Source: Pedobacter steynii (lineage in GTDB: Bacteria > Bacteroidota > Bacteroidia > Sphingobacteriales > Sphingobacteriaceae). From it: a DNA stretch of 64,000 nt. Position numbers and translations under genes: made by a program. The notes beneath the pieces are model-generated. The model saw only the letters and a list, made by a program, of their open reading frames with translations, searched no databases and was not told where the DNA came from. The DNA is taken from contig NZ_FNGY01000006.1 of assembly GCF_900103665.1 (NCBI RefSeq), forward strand, positions 1 to 64,000, read 5' to 3'. Below are positions 45,527-54,529 of the stretch, piece by piece (position 1 is the stretch's first letter; each line of letters begins with the position of its first letter).

Positions 45527-45961
45527 TTAGACTGGCATTAGTTTAGTCGAGATGCCAATTCTATTCCATGCATTAATGGTAATAATGGCTAGGATCACCT
45601 GGGCCAGGTAGGTCTCACCCAATACTTTCTCCGCCTGCTCATAGGTTTCATCGGACACATGATTGCTGATTAAAGTCACTTCTTCTGTCAAGGCCAATAT
45701 GGCCTGTTCTTCTTCAGAAAAAAATGGGGTATCACGCCAGGCGTTGAGCGCATAAATGCGTTGTTCTGTTTCACCTGCTTTACGGGCTTCTTTAGTGTGC
45801 ATATCAATACAAAAAGCACATCCGTTGATTTGTGAAGCTCTGATTTTAATCAGCTCTTTATGTGTTCTTGTGAGCGGTGTGCTTTCTATGAACTTCTCCA
45901 ATCCGAGAATTGCGCTATATCCTGTAGGCTCTACTTTAGCCATGTTAATTCGTGTTTTCAT
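45527..45961 (-). CDS. Carboxymuconolactone decarboxylase-family, AhpD-like protein
   Basis: This 144-residue protein has the redox-active CxxC-x3-H motif (INGCAFCIDMHTKEARKAGE) of AhpD-like peroxidase partners. It is a paralogue of the protein at 27574-28026 (shared ETEQR-Y-L-AWR pattern). Its promoter carries the bipartite MocR-type motif and an exact TAATTTTG -7 box, so it probably responds to the same signal as the azoreductase. Confidence 0.9.
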   Translation of the reverse strand: MKTRINMAKVEPTGYSAILGLEKFIESTPLTRTHKELIKIRASQINGCAFCIDMHTKEARKAGETEQRIYALNAWRDTPFFSEEEQAILALTEEVTLISNHVSDETYEQAEKVLGETYLAQVILAIITINAWNRIGISTKLMPV

Positions 45962-46024
45962 TTCTTAAGTATTTATAAGATTTTTTGTTGACACAAAATT
46001 ACGGTAAGGACATGGATGAAGAAT

Positions 46025-46054
46025 AGACCAATTCCAAAATAAGGGCTGGCCCAG
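46025..46054 (-). promoter_or_regulatory. Probable MocR-type operator upstream of the AhpD-like gene
   Basis: On the minus strand CTGGGC-N17-TTGGTCT ends 64 bases before the start codon. The surrounding 64 bases (45996-46059 region) match the GNAT promoter region at 41327-41390 at about 51 of 64 positions. Confidence 0.65.
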
Positions 46055-46106
46055 TGTTTACCTTTTTTCTATATGTTCCCTTAATTTACCCTGCATAAGA
46101 TGCCTT

Positions 46107-47462
46107 CTAATTTTCTAAAAGCGACTCCAGCATCATCGCCTCCTGCCAAAATACAAACAATAAACTCAATAACAAGCAGTACCATAAGAAATCGGTTTGC
46201 TTACGTGGCTTAAGCCAAAAGAGGAGCACCGCAAAAAACGGAAGCCCTGTTAGGTAGATGAGAAACAGCGCTGCGACTTGTTGAAAAGAAGCAGTATAGT
46301 GATTGGGAATCACCGACCAGATCATGAATTGTATGATCCAGCTTAAAAGTGGCAATGAAATACAAAGTAAAAGCTTGTATCCTATTTTTATATCCGGTGC
46401 ATTTGGAAGCGTGTTTTTGTGGTTTTTTCGTAATTGTATGACGACTGCAATGAAAAGTCCCAATACGATTGCAAGTTGAAAGCCTTTAAACAGGTTCGTA
46501 TCTTTTCTGGTCATTGGATTTTTTGAAGAGGTCAGTTTTGAAGATGCATATTCCTCGATCCGGACGGTTTCCCCTTTGTTAAAAATCTTTTTGATGGCCG
46601 TGTGTGCGGATGGATTATTAAATGTCCATACAGAATCCTCTATGCCATTTTTAAATTGACCCTCTATCAGGATTTGTTCTTTGTTTTTCCTTAAGAATTT
46701 GCCATGTAGCCGATTTCCCTTGAATATTAAATGATCCTGGTAGCTGTTTGTTTCGATGGTTAACCGGTTGATTTGTTCGGGTGGAATGTCCTTATACTGG
46801 CGGGATAATGCACTTAGAACTCTTTTATCCAGATCTTTCAAAATCAGGTTCTTATTAAAGTCGTCATTTTTTACGGGATCTCTGTCCATTTGAATCTCTT
46901 CGGCCTGAATGACAAGCAAAGTGTCAAAATTGTAAATTTTGAACCCCTGATCTATCGAATTGCTATCGGGTAGATGAACCGGTAATGGAAACAATACATA
47001 TTGTGGCTGTTCAAAATACAGTGAAGGCGGCCTGGGCTTGGATGTGGCACAAAATGAAAAAAAGACAATCAGCGCTGCGAGTTCCGGATTGAAGTATGTT
47101 CTTTTTTGAGGGAGGGATTGGGTATACCAGCTCAATGGTAAGACGATAAGAGCAAACAGATCGCTAAGGTCTACTGTTCTTTGCACAGTAAACAGATATT
47201 CACTAAACAGCTGAATGAACGGATCTGAATACCTGCTTTTCCAGTAGATGAAAAATAAAGCCGTTAAGATATATACCGTCTGTTTCCTTTTTGGGAATAG
47301 TGCTGACCAGAATATAGGAAAGATGAACAGTCCGCAGAAGTCCGACAGTTTTCCGGTAAATGCGTTATGAAAAGCGGCCTTAAAGTAGAAGTCGTTGAGC
47401 AGCAGCAGAAATAAACAGATCAGAAATGGGAGTGTGGTTAATCGTTTCAGGTTTATTGACAT
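46107..47462 (-). CDS. Multi-pass membrane protein of unknown function
   Basis: I do not recognise this 451-residue protein. The ATG at 47462 is preferred over a TTG at 47486. Hydrophobic segments lie near the N-terminus (FLICLFLLLLNDFYF; LIVLPLSWY; ALIVFFSFCA) and near the C-terminus (FQLAIVLGLFIAVVIQL; LLLCISLPLLSWIIQFMIW; ALFLIYLTGLPFFAVLLFW; LLLSLLFVFWQEAMML), with a soluble part of about 180 residues between them that includes FKGNRLHGKFLRKN and IEGQFKNGIEDSVWTF, reminiscent of MORN-like toxin-antitoxin-neutral repeat text. It is transcribed alone, divergent from the Crp-like gene. Confidence 0.75.
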   Translation of the reverse strand: MSINLKRLTTLPFLICLFLLLLNDFYFKAAFHNAFTGKLSDFCGLFIFPIFWSALFPKRKQTVYILTALFFIYWKSRYSDPFIQLFSEYLFTVQRTVDLSDLFALIVLPLSWYTQSLPQKRTYFNPELAALIVFFSFCATSKPRPPSLYFEQPQYVLFPLPVHLPDSNSIDQGFKIYNFDTLLVIQAEEIQMDRDPVKNDDFNKNLILKDLDKRVLSALSRQYKDIPPEQINRLTIETNSYQDHLIFKGNRLHGKFLRKNKEQILIEGQFKNGIEDSVWTFNNPSAHTAIKKIFNKGETVRIEEYASSKLTSSKNPMTRKDTNLFKGFQLAIVLGLFIAVVIQLRKNHKNTLPNAPDIKIGYKLLLCISLPLLSWIIQFMIWSVIPNHYTASFQQVAALFLIYLTGLPFFAVLLFWLKPRKQTDFLWYCLLLSLLFVFWQEAMMLESLLEN

Positions 47463-47563
47463 GCCAATGTTTGTTAGTGTCTGCAATTGATACCCAAAAT
47501 GAATTTTAGTAACCCTAAAAAAAACCTACAGTTTTTATTTTAAAGTAGGTATCTTTAATACCA

Positions 47564-48166
47564 ATGATAAATAATGACTTAAAAGAACAGATCCTTAGTG
47601 CTGCAACATTCTCTGCTGAGGAACTTGAAATGATCAGTCGGTGCTTTGTGGCGAATCGCTACGATCAAAAGGAGCATATCCTTTCTGAAGGAAATAAATC
47701 ATCCTGTATACATTTTATTGTTTCAGGACTGGTTAGGGTTTACCATTTTAAAGATGCTAAAGAAGTTACAACCTACCTTGCCTGTGATGGGGGATTTGCA
47801 GCATCGTATTCCAGTTTCATTACACAGGGACTGTCTTCTGAATATATCCAATGTCTTGAAAATACGCATACCCTTTCTATTTCCTATGAGAAAATGCAAT
47901 GGTTGTACCAACAGCTGGCGCAGTGGCAGGTGGTTGGAAGAATTCTTGCAGAGCAAAATTACCTTTGTATGGCCGATAGAATTCTAAACTTACATTCCAG
48001 TCCCGCGAAGGAAAAATACCTTAAATTTCTCCAAACCAGTCCTGCTAAAATCGTCCAGCAAACCCCTTTAATTTATGTCGCTTCTTTTCTTGGTATTGCA
48101 CCGGAATCATTAAGCCGGATCAGAAGAGAAACTGCTAAAATCAGTCTGGCAGAAAAAATGTATTGA
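47564..48166 (+). CDS. Crp/Fnr-family regulator (cyclic-nucleotide-binding-like)
   Basis: This 200-residue protein has the cyclic-nucleotide-binding jelly roll (EHILSEGNKSSCIHFIVSGLVRVYHF) and a C-terminal segment that resembles the Crp winged helix (IYVASFLGIAPESLSRIRRE). It belongs to the Bacteroidota group in which the ligand pocket is often degenerate. The MBL-fold gene starts 90 bp downstream in the same direction, so the two may be coexpressed. Confidence 0.9.
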   Translation: MINNDLKEQILSAATFSAEELEMISRCFVANRYDQKEHILSEGNKSSCIHFIVSGLVRVYHFKDAKEVTTYLACDGGFAASYSSFITQGLSSEYIQCLENTHTLSISYEKMQWLYQQLAQWQVVGRILAEQNYLCMADRILNLHSSPAKEKYLKFLQTSPAKIVQQTPLIYVASFLGIAPESLSRIRRETAKISLAEKMY

Positions 48167-48255
48167 GCGGAGAATTGCTTCCCAAAGATTTCCTAACATT
48201 TGTCAAGTGTCCTTAGCCCCCCTGTTTCACAACTTTGGTTATAAATTATCAAAGG

Positions 48256-48924
48256 ATGAAAGAAATAGCCAAAGGAGTGTTTCAGCTTGCATTAATGCCG
48301 AGAAATGCAATCAATTGTTACGTGGTAGATGACGTATTGATCGATGCCGGAATCCGGGGTTCAGCCCCTAAAATATTAGAGATGATAAAGAATCTGAAGG
48401 TGACAAAACATGTATTGACACATGCTCATGCGGATCATCAGGGAAGTAGCAGTTTGATCTGCGAAAAATTGAATATCCCCCTTTTCACTTCGGTTTTTGA
48501 GAAGGAAAATGCGGAATCAGGGCAGGTAACTGCGGAATATCCCGATAAAGATCATTTTATTGCCCGTTTTCAGCAGAAATACTGGGCCGGAAAAGGGTAT
48601 AAAGTATCAGGGACCCTTAAGGAAGGAGATGATGCAGGCAGTTTCAGGGCAATAGAAACACCAGGGCATTCTGCGGGTCATCTTTCCTTTTTCAGAGAAC
48701 ACGATGGCGTATTGATTGCCGGTGATGCACTGGTAAACATGAATCTGCTCAGTACTATGGTTGGTTTACGCCTTCCACCAGCCTTATTTACGACAAACAA
48801 GGAACAGAACATCGATTCTGTTAAAAAGATCGCGGCATTAAAACCAAGGATAATTTGTTTTGGTCATGGGCCAGTGTTGGTCAACAACGGGAGTTTAAAT
48901 CGATTGATAGCCCGATTGAAATGA
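48256..48924 (+). CDS. Metallo-beta-lactamase-fold hydrolase
   Basis: This 222-residue enzyme (ATG at 48256) has the metal motif THAHADH (H56, H58, D60, H61), the downstream TPGHSAGHLSFF histidine, the aspartate in IAGDALVNM and the histidine in CFGHGPVL. It belongs to the glyoxalase II-like branch of hydrolases that cleave thioesters or related substrates. The substrate is unknown. It follows a Crp-like regulator. Confidence 0.9.
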   Translation: MKEIAKGVFQLALMPRNAINCYVVDDVLIDAGIRGSAPKILEMIKNLKVTKHVLTHAHADHQGSSSLICEKLNIPLFTSVFEKENAESGQVTAEYPDKDHFIARFQQKYWAGKGYKVSGTLKEGDDAGSFRAIETPGHSAGHLSFFREHDGVLIAGDALVNMNLLSTMVGLRLPPALFTTNKEQNIDSVKKIAALKPRIICFGHGPVLVNNGSLNRLIARLK

Positions 48925-49130
48925 TGCTATTCCGAATATAAAATCTGAGCCGGTTCTTTTAAAATAATAGATTAATTGCATCTTTAGGCAAATGTTCGTC
49001 AATATGATGAAATTTTTACTTCAGGTATTAATACAAAGGAAATTTGGTACGGAAATTTACTGATGCCTGGAAATTCAATACCTGAGACATTAAATGATCA
49101 TTTTAGTTATAAAAGATATAGGGAAAAGGC

Positions 49131-52100
49131 ATGAAAAAGCACCTTAAATATATTGATGGTACGTCTGATAAATTTTGGCAGATTGAGGTTACAGATACGA
49201 CTTACACTGTTGTTTATGGAAGAAACGGAACGAGTGGAACCGCTCAAACAAAATCATTTAGCAGCAATGAGGAGTGCTTAAAAGCAGCAGAAAAATCACT
49301 AAATGAAAAAGTAAAGAAAGGATACTCTGAAGATGGAGAAGTGGTGGCTGGTAATCCTGCATCCAAATCTGCGAAAAGCTCAGGTACGAATATACAGGCA
49401 GTACTGAATGCTTATGATGCAATTATTCTATCTAAAGATCTAAAGACACTGTTGCCTTTTTTGAAGGACAATGCCAAAGGAAACCTGGATGCTTTAAAAA
49501 AGCACATCAGGAAAGCCAAGCGGTATTGGATGGATTTTGTAGACCTGACCAATGAACGTCAGTATCGAAGAGACAATTCTCAATGGGGAATAAGAGGAGA
49601 ACAAAGACAATTTGATATCATTACCCTGAGTGCCATTGCGCTGTTCAATAAGACAGATATTAATTCATGGGATGAGGCCGTTGAAATGTTGAAAAGAGTG
49701 GAAGAACCGTTGATTTTAGAGGTGTTACACTGGGCCAAACCGGAATGGATCACCGGCTTTTTATTGGATAAAGCAAAAAAGGACAATTGGAGAAGGTTTG
49801 ACTATAAGGCCTTGCGTTTTATGGAAGCTGAGTCGCTGATCAGTTATGAACCTGAGCTGTATGCATTAAGTCTTGGATCTTTTAGTGAATGGGCTGCGAA
49901 AATCAAAGCAAGGGAGTTTATCGATTTTGTACTAAATGATCAATTGGCATACGAGCGTGATGTGCCGGAACTGTTCAATTATCAAACAGAACTTCAGGAT
50001 GGATATTTCAGAGAGAAGGATACGGAGGCTTATGATGCTTATAGGACCTGGGAGATCATTTACAATTCCTTATTAGCGGAAGGTAAACTAAACCGGAATT
50101 ATTATATAGCGCAAATCATCTTAATCCAGACCAAAGACTGGAATACGCCCCTTAAATCCTTTTTTCGCAAAAGGCTGACAGAGCTGAATCCTGCAGCAGA
50201 TGAACTTCTGCCTTATCAGGAAAATATTTTTGCGGCGCTTCAGTATGCACATGCGCCAGTAGTCAACTTCGCGATGGAGCTGGCTAAAAAGATGTATGAA
50301 GAGAAGAAATTCAATGTGGACTCTTTTCTGGATTGGCTGGAGCCGGTGATGATGGCGAGCGACAATAAAACTGCCATTAAAACTGCTTTTCCAATTTTAG
50401 AGAAACTCAATAAACAGTACCCCAAGCTCAATAGAAGAATCGCGGCTTTATTGGCGGATGTGTATGTCGTTCCGGATTTGAATCTACAGGAAAGGGCAAC
50501 CAAGTTACTCCTGAAAATTGCACCTGAGAAAGACCCTGATCTGAGCGAAAAGTTATCTTCCTATGTTGCCCTGATGCAAGGGAATGTGAGAACAAGCTTA
50601 AGTGCTTTTCTGATGGAAGAAACAATGGGGATTGATCAGGAGGAAAGAGAAGTCTACCATTATGAGCTTAAAAAGGAAAATCTGCTGTTGCAAGAGGTTG
50701 AGCTCCCTAAAGATTGGAACGATATTGTGTTTTTATTTGGGAAGTTTATCGCTTCTGATGAAATCGCAGACGGAGAGATTTTATTAAATACCTTCATTAC
50801 TCAAAGACATTTATTTCCAAAAGACTATTCGGAGCAGCTGCAACCCTATGGGAAACAGTTGCAAAAGAAATACTTTGAAAGTATTTACAAAAATTACGTC
50901 AGCGTTTTCCTGCAGCAGAAGATCGAAGATTACAATGCGGTTTTTAAAATTGAGGATCGTCCTTATCAATCGATAAAGACCTTATTGCTGATCAGACCTC
51001 TTTTGCATGCTGTGCAGGGTAGGATGGCTGCAGAAAAACCTTTACCGATGCTGTCTTTCCCTTCGCATCTTCCACATTGGGTAGCCCCTAAAGTTTTATT
51101 GGAAAGACTGATTGCTTACCAAAAAGAAGGTGCCGAAATTAATAAGCTGGATCTGAGCGTGGCCATCAGCAGGATGCCGCGGGAAAATGTAGAAGAGGCG
51201 ATGCCTTTGCTGGAGCAATTGAATCCTGAATTGAAGGATCTAATGGCATTTTGTCTGGGGAAAACCAAAGATATTAAGTTTAAGAGCGGCTCAGTCCTGA
51301 ATAAACTGCTGTCCAAAATAAACGTGACTCCTGAAGATCAGCTCAAAGCCATATGGGCGGTGGCAGCCAGGACGTATTATCCTGATGATACTTTTCCGGA
51401 GTTTGAAGAAACGTACCTGAAGGACATTCCATTTGTGGTTTCCCCCTTTAGTCCAACCATTACCTTTGAGGAGCGCTGGAATGAATTTATGAATTATCGG
51501 ACGAAACAAAATGAGCGCTCCCCTTCCTGGTATGAGCTGACTTTCCATATCCCGGGGTATAAGAATATGCCTGATTATTTTCTATATGGTTTAGACCTGT
51601 TTGGCAGAAAAAACCGTTGGGAATACGTGATGGATGTGGAGGGAAATGTCTATTATTGGGATAGTCTGATGCCACAAAATTCGGCCGCATTGGCCTATTT
51701 TCTATTGCGTTCATCTTGTACACTTTCGAGCAGTGGGGGACGGGAACTGAAAGGCTTTTTAACTTTAGTGAACCGACCAGGATTTGTATTTTCTGATCTG
51801 ACCATGCTGGTCTTTGCCTGCACGTTTTTTCAGGAAAAAAAAGACATCCGTCTGATGTCTGCAGAGGTGCTGATTAACCTTATTGAAATGCGTGCTGTTG
51901 ATGTTACTTTGCTTTCCGAAAAACTGGCTTATCTGACTAATAATAAATATGGACCTTTTTTAAGGTTGGTGGAAAGTATCAGTACCCTAAAAGACATCTC
52001 TCCATTGCACAATTCTGCCTTTTTGCAGTTGACGGAAGGTATCTTTAAAGGTATGGAGCTGGAGGAAAAGCTGCCGGTTAACTTTAAAAAGATAGTGGAG

Positions 52101-52220
52101 CATTATGTTGATGTTCTTTATAAAACAAAAGAACAACCTTCGGCAGATGCTGTTGTTTTGTTTGAGAAACTGAAAGATAATGCTTCGTTGAAAGCTTTGG
52201 TAAAGCAAATTTTAAAATAG
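49131..52220 (+). CDS. Large WGR-domain protein, first gene of a WGR/SWIM pair
   Basis: This 1029-residue protein opens with a WGR domain at residues 1-80 (KFWQIEVTDTTYTVVYGRNG, then TSGTAQTKSFSSNEECLKAA), a module found in PARPs and in the E. coli MolR group. The remaining 900 residues are helical, probably HEAT-like repeats (FLDWLEPVMMASDNKTAIKT; LNRRIAALLADVYVVPDLNL; AEVLINLIEMRAVDVTLLSE), without a catalytic motif I can name. No signal peptide is present. A SWIM-domain gene starts 6 bp later. In other bacteria such proteins are often encoded with a MoxR AAA ATPase and VWA protein, which are missing here. DNA or nucleic-acid binding is inferred from the WGR domain. Confidence 0.85.
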   Translation: MKKHLKYIDGTSDKFWQIEVTDTTYTVVYGRNGTSGTAQTKSFSSNEECLKAAEKSLNEKVKKGYSEDGEVVAGNPASKSAKSSGTNIQAVLNAYDAIILSKDLKTLLPFLKDNAKGNLDALKKHIRKAKRYWMDFVDLTNERQYRRDNSQWGIRGEQRQFDIITLSAIALFNKTDINSWDEAVEMLKRVEEPLILEVLHWAKPEWITGFLLDKAKKDNWRRFDYKALRFMEAESLISYEPELYALSLGSFSEWAAKIKAREFIDFVLNDQLAYERDVPELFNYQTELQDGYFREKDTEAYDAYRTWEIIYNSLLAEGKLNRNYYIAQIILIQTKDWNTPLKSFFRKRLTELNPAADELLPYQENIFAALQYAHAPVVNFAMELAKKMYEEKKFNVDSFLDWLEPVMMASDNKTAIKTAFPILEKLNKQYPKLNRRIAALLADVYVVPDLNLQERATKLLLKIAPEKDPDLSEKLSSYVALMQGNVRTSLSAFLMEETMGIDQEEREVYHYELKKENLLLQEVELPKDWNDIVFLFGKFIASDEIADGEILLNTFITQRHLFPKDYSEQLQPYGKQLQKKYFESIYKNYVSVFLQQKIEDYNAVFKIEDRPYQSIKTLLLIRPLLHAVQGRMAAEKPLPMLSFPSHLPHWVAPKVLLERLIAYQKEGAEINKLDLSVAISRMPRENVEEAMPLLEQLNPELKDLMAFCLGKTKDIKFKSGSVLNKLLSKINVTPEDQLKAIWAVAARTYYPDDTFPEFEETYLKDIPFVVSPFSPTITFEERWNEFMNYRTKQNERSPSWYELTFHIPGYKNMPDYFLYGLDLFGRKNRWEYVMDVEGNVYYWDSLMPQNSAALAYFLLRSSCTLSSSGGRELKGFLTLVNRPGFVFSDLTMLVFACTFFQEKKDIRLMSAEVLINLIEMRAVDVTLLSEKLAYLTNNKYGPFLRLVESISTLKDISPLHNSAFLQLTEGIFKGMELEEKLPVNFKKIVEHYVDVLYKTKEQPSADAVVLFEKLKDNASLKALVKQILK

Positions 52221-52226
52221 ATAAGA

Positions 52227-53555
52227 ATGACTGATTTACAATATCAATATAGTGGTGTTTCGACCTATACTAAAGAAAAGGGAATAAATAGCCTTGTTTT
52301 GGCACACCAGACAGAAATAGAAGCAGTAAATAATATTCCTTGCTTTTTCTGGGGTACACTAACCGATCCTTATGTGACGGCGAAATGCTGGAGTACGATT
52401 GCAAAAGTAGTGCGTTCCAGTTTTGGACCTACACCGCCAAGTTTGCGGGACCCGATTGTTTCAGCGGGGACAGAAAGAATCAGGTTTGAAGGTTTTTCGT
52501 CCTGCAATGGAGTGTATGTAAGGCTGGACATGAAACCGGAATCTATAGATGGAGAATTTATTGCCAACGGGACGACTAACGTAGATTTTAATGATCCCAT
52601 GCTGAATGCCCTGAACAGCATTCAGAAAAATGAAAAGGTGACGTTAGCGGTTGGCCAGCAGGATGTACAGGTCATTACGACTAAAGCGAAAGTAACCGAG
52701 AAGAAAGTGACCCTGCCTATGCGCTGGATCAAAGGATTAACAAGTGTGCAGTTATACCTGGCAGATATGGACCTGAAGTTTGAATTGAACAAGATCCAGA
52801 CGATACAGCTTTTTCAAACCTTACCCAAGGGGAGTGTGAAAGGAGATTTCTTTATTACAAAACGGGCGGGTAAGTTTATGTTCTCCACACTCATGACAAC
52901 AGATGGTGTGCGTATTGGCGGTATACACCGGCTACGCTTGCTGGATGGGGTTTTGGCGATATCGGAAAAGATTTTTATCTACGAATCCACAGACAAACAA
53001 ACCTGTGCAGTGGTATGTGAATTCGGTAAAATGCAATTGCTGATGGCTTTTTCACCTGATGCCTACCGGGGATTTTCAGGAGAAGGGAAGGCCCTGGAGC
53101 ATATGACAGAAAATGTGCCGGTGGAGTGGGTATACGGACTGAATAGTTTACTGAAATCCAATGAAACTTTTGACCCTACTTTGCTATCTATAGAACACGA
53201 TATTGATTTTGGAACGATGGATCAGCTGACCTCAAGCTTGTCGTCTATCGGATTGTTGGGGTATGACCTGATGGGACGGAGCCATTTTTACAGGCAATTG
53301 CCATTTAAAACAGAGCGTATCCTGAGCTTAAATCCAAGGTTAAAAAATGCAAAAAAGCTGGTGGACAATGAAGAAGTTCAGATCCTAAGAAACGAAGCAG
53401 GATATGTGGAAGCAAATGTAAAAGGCACAGGTGTGCAGCATAAGGTCGTTATGGACCATCAGGGAGACCGCTGTACTTGTGAATGGTTTACTGCATACCA
53501 GGGAAAACGAGGTATTTGTAAACACATTCTGGCGGTAAAAATGCTGATCCAATAA
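52227..53555 (+). CDS. SWIM zinc-finger protein, second gene of a WGR/SWIM pair
   Basis: This 442-residue protein ends in a SWIM zinc finger: CTCEW near residue 422, then C and H in ICKHILA, giving the C-x-C-xn-C-x-H pattern. The N-terminal 400 residues are unrecognised; a segment at about 60-130 (SSFGPTPPSLRDPIVSAGTE) and beta-rich stretches follow. It starts 6 bp after the WGR gene, which strongly suggests one operon and perhaps one complex. SWIM domains bind DNA or proteins. The 3' end meets the converging CsgG-like gene 13 bp away. Confidence 0.87.
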   Translation: MTDLQYQYSGVSTYTKEKGINSLVLAHQTEIEAVNNIPCFFWGTLTDPYVTAKCWSTIAKVVRSSFGPTPPSLRDPIVSAGTERIRFEGFSSCNGVYVRLDMKPESIDGEFIANGTTNVDFNDPMLNALNSIQKNEKVTLAVGQQDVQVITTKAKVTEKKVTLPMRWIKGLTSVQLYLADMDLKFELNKIQTIQLFQTLPKGSVKGDFFITKRAGKFMFSTLMTTDGVRIGGIHRLRLLDGVLAISEKIFIYESTDKQTCAVVCEFGKMQLLMAFSPDAYRGFSGEGKALEHMTENVPVEWVYGLNSLLKSNETFDPTLLSIEHDIDFGTMDQLTSSLSSIGLLGYDLMGRSHFYRQLPFKTERILSLNPRLKNAKKLVDNEEVQILRNEAGYVEANVKGTGVQHKVVMDHQGDRCTCEWFTAYQGKRGICKHILAVKMLIQ

Positions 53556-53568
53556 AAAGGGATGGATC

Positions 53569-54417
53569 CTATTTTCGGTACAATGGAGATCTTTTCAATA
53601 AGTATTCCAAGGGACTAGTATAGGATCCATCGGTATTTGTCAGGAAGGCCTTATGACTCTGATTATAGATGCTTGCGTTGTTATCCATGTAGACGTGTAT
53701 ACTTACGCTGACTTCATATCGTTGTGCCGCATTGGTGTAATTTGAATTTGAACTGGAAACCCCTTTTATTTTTTCATCATCATTTCTTTTTACTTTGGTG
53801 TTGGAATTGCCACCCGAATAGCTGGTCTGATAACCTTTGGTTTGCAGTACCGTACCATCAATCACATATTCTACCCCAAGGATATCGCAAATGTTCTTCA
53901 TGGTAAAACCCATCATTTTATCCCTTGTAGCACCTGCCTGAATCAGCGCAGCATTTGTGGTTCTCGGATCGAGGATGGTATATCCTGCTGAATGTTGCGA
54001 CAAAAAACCATAAGCATCTTCCTGTGCTTTATAACCTACCTGTTCTGCACCTGGCTGATTGTCCATTAAGAAAGTGAAAGGTAAAATTGCGATTTTATTG
54101 TGGTGATCCACCGGTGTCGCCGTCATTGTTACCTGATCTTTCTGGCGGCTTTCTGCAGGTAGGGCTGCTTGTCCGAAAACTTCAACCCTGCCACTGGAAT
54201 GGGTTATTTTTAATATCTCTGATTTTTTGATCGTGTATTCCAGAGTTTCACCTGAATAGATAAAAGTCACGTCGGTATCGCCCATCTTGGTAAGGCGACC
54301 TTTCATTTCTTCTCCATTGATTTTTTGAATGATATCCGGCTTTGTTGTCGCCCGGTTTTGAGCGAATATGTTAAGCGAGAGGAACATGATGATGATAAAC
54401 AGCTGAATCTTTTTCAT
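53569..54417 (-). CDS. Exported CsgG-like (TolB/LpoB fold) protein
   Basis: This 282-residue exported protein (ATG at 54417, signal peptide MKKIQLFIIIMFLSLNIFAQ) has two parts. Residues about 22-75 form a small beta domain (IIQKINGEEMKGRLTKMGDTDVTF) common in Bacteroidota exported proteins. Residues about 105-230 match the CsgG/LpoB-like fold: IAILPFTFL, then YTILDPRTTNAALIQAG and NICDILGVEYVIDGTV. An unusual Ser/Asn-rich loop (about 200-230) interrupts it. It has no lipobox, unlike CsgG, so pore formation is doubtful. Function unknown. Confidence 0.75.
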   Translation of the reverse strand: MKKIQLFIIIMFLSLNIFAQNRATTKPDIIQKINGEEMKGRLTKMGDTDVTFIYSGETLEYTIKKSEILKITHSSGRVEVFGQAALPAESRQKDQVTMTATPVDHHNKIAILPFTFLMDNQPGAEQVGYKAQEDAYGFLSQHSAGYTILDPRTTNAALIQAGATRDKMMGFTMKNICDILGVEYVIDGTVLQTKGYQTSYSGGNSNTKVKRNDDEKIKGVSSSNSNYTNAAQRYEVSVSIHVYMDNNASIYNQSHKAFLTNTDGSYTSPLEYLLKRSPLYRK

Positions 54418-54529
54418 AATAAAGAGGTTGTGTTTCAAATATAATCATTTATTGCAGGAGGTTATTCGATTCCTACAGAAAAATTAGCTGACAATTTTCC
54501 GTATTATTGGGTATTAATCCTTTTAAACT

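Noticed and set aside
27574..45961. Idea that both AhpD-like genes belong to the MocR-type regulon
   Set aside because: The upstream region of the 27574 gene has no CTGGGC-N17-YTGGT pattern; only the 45527-45961 gene does.
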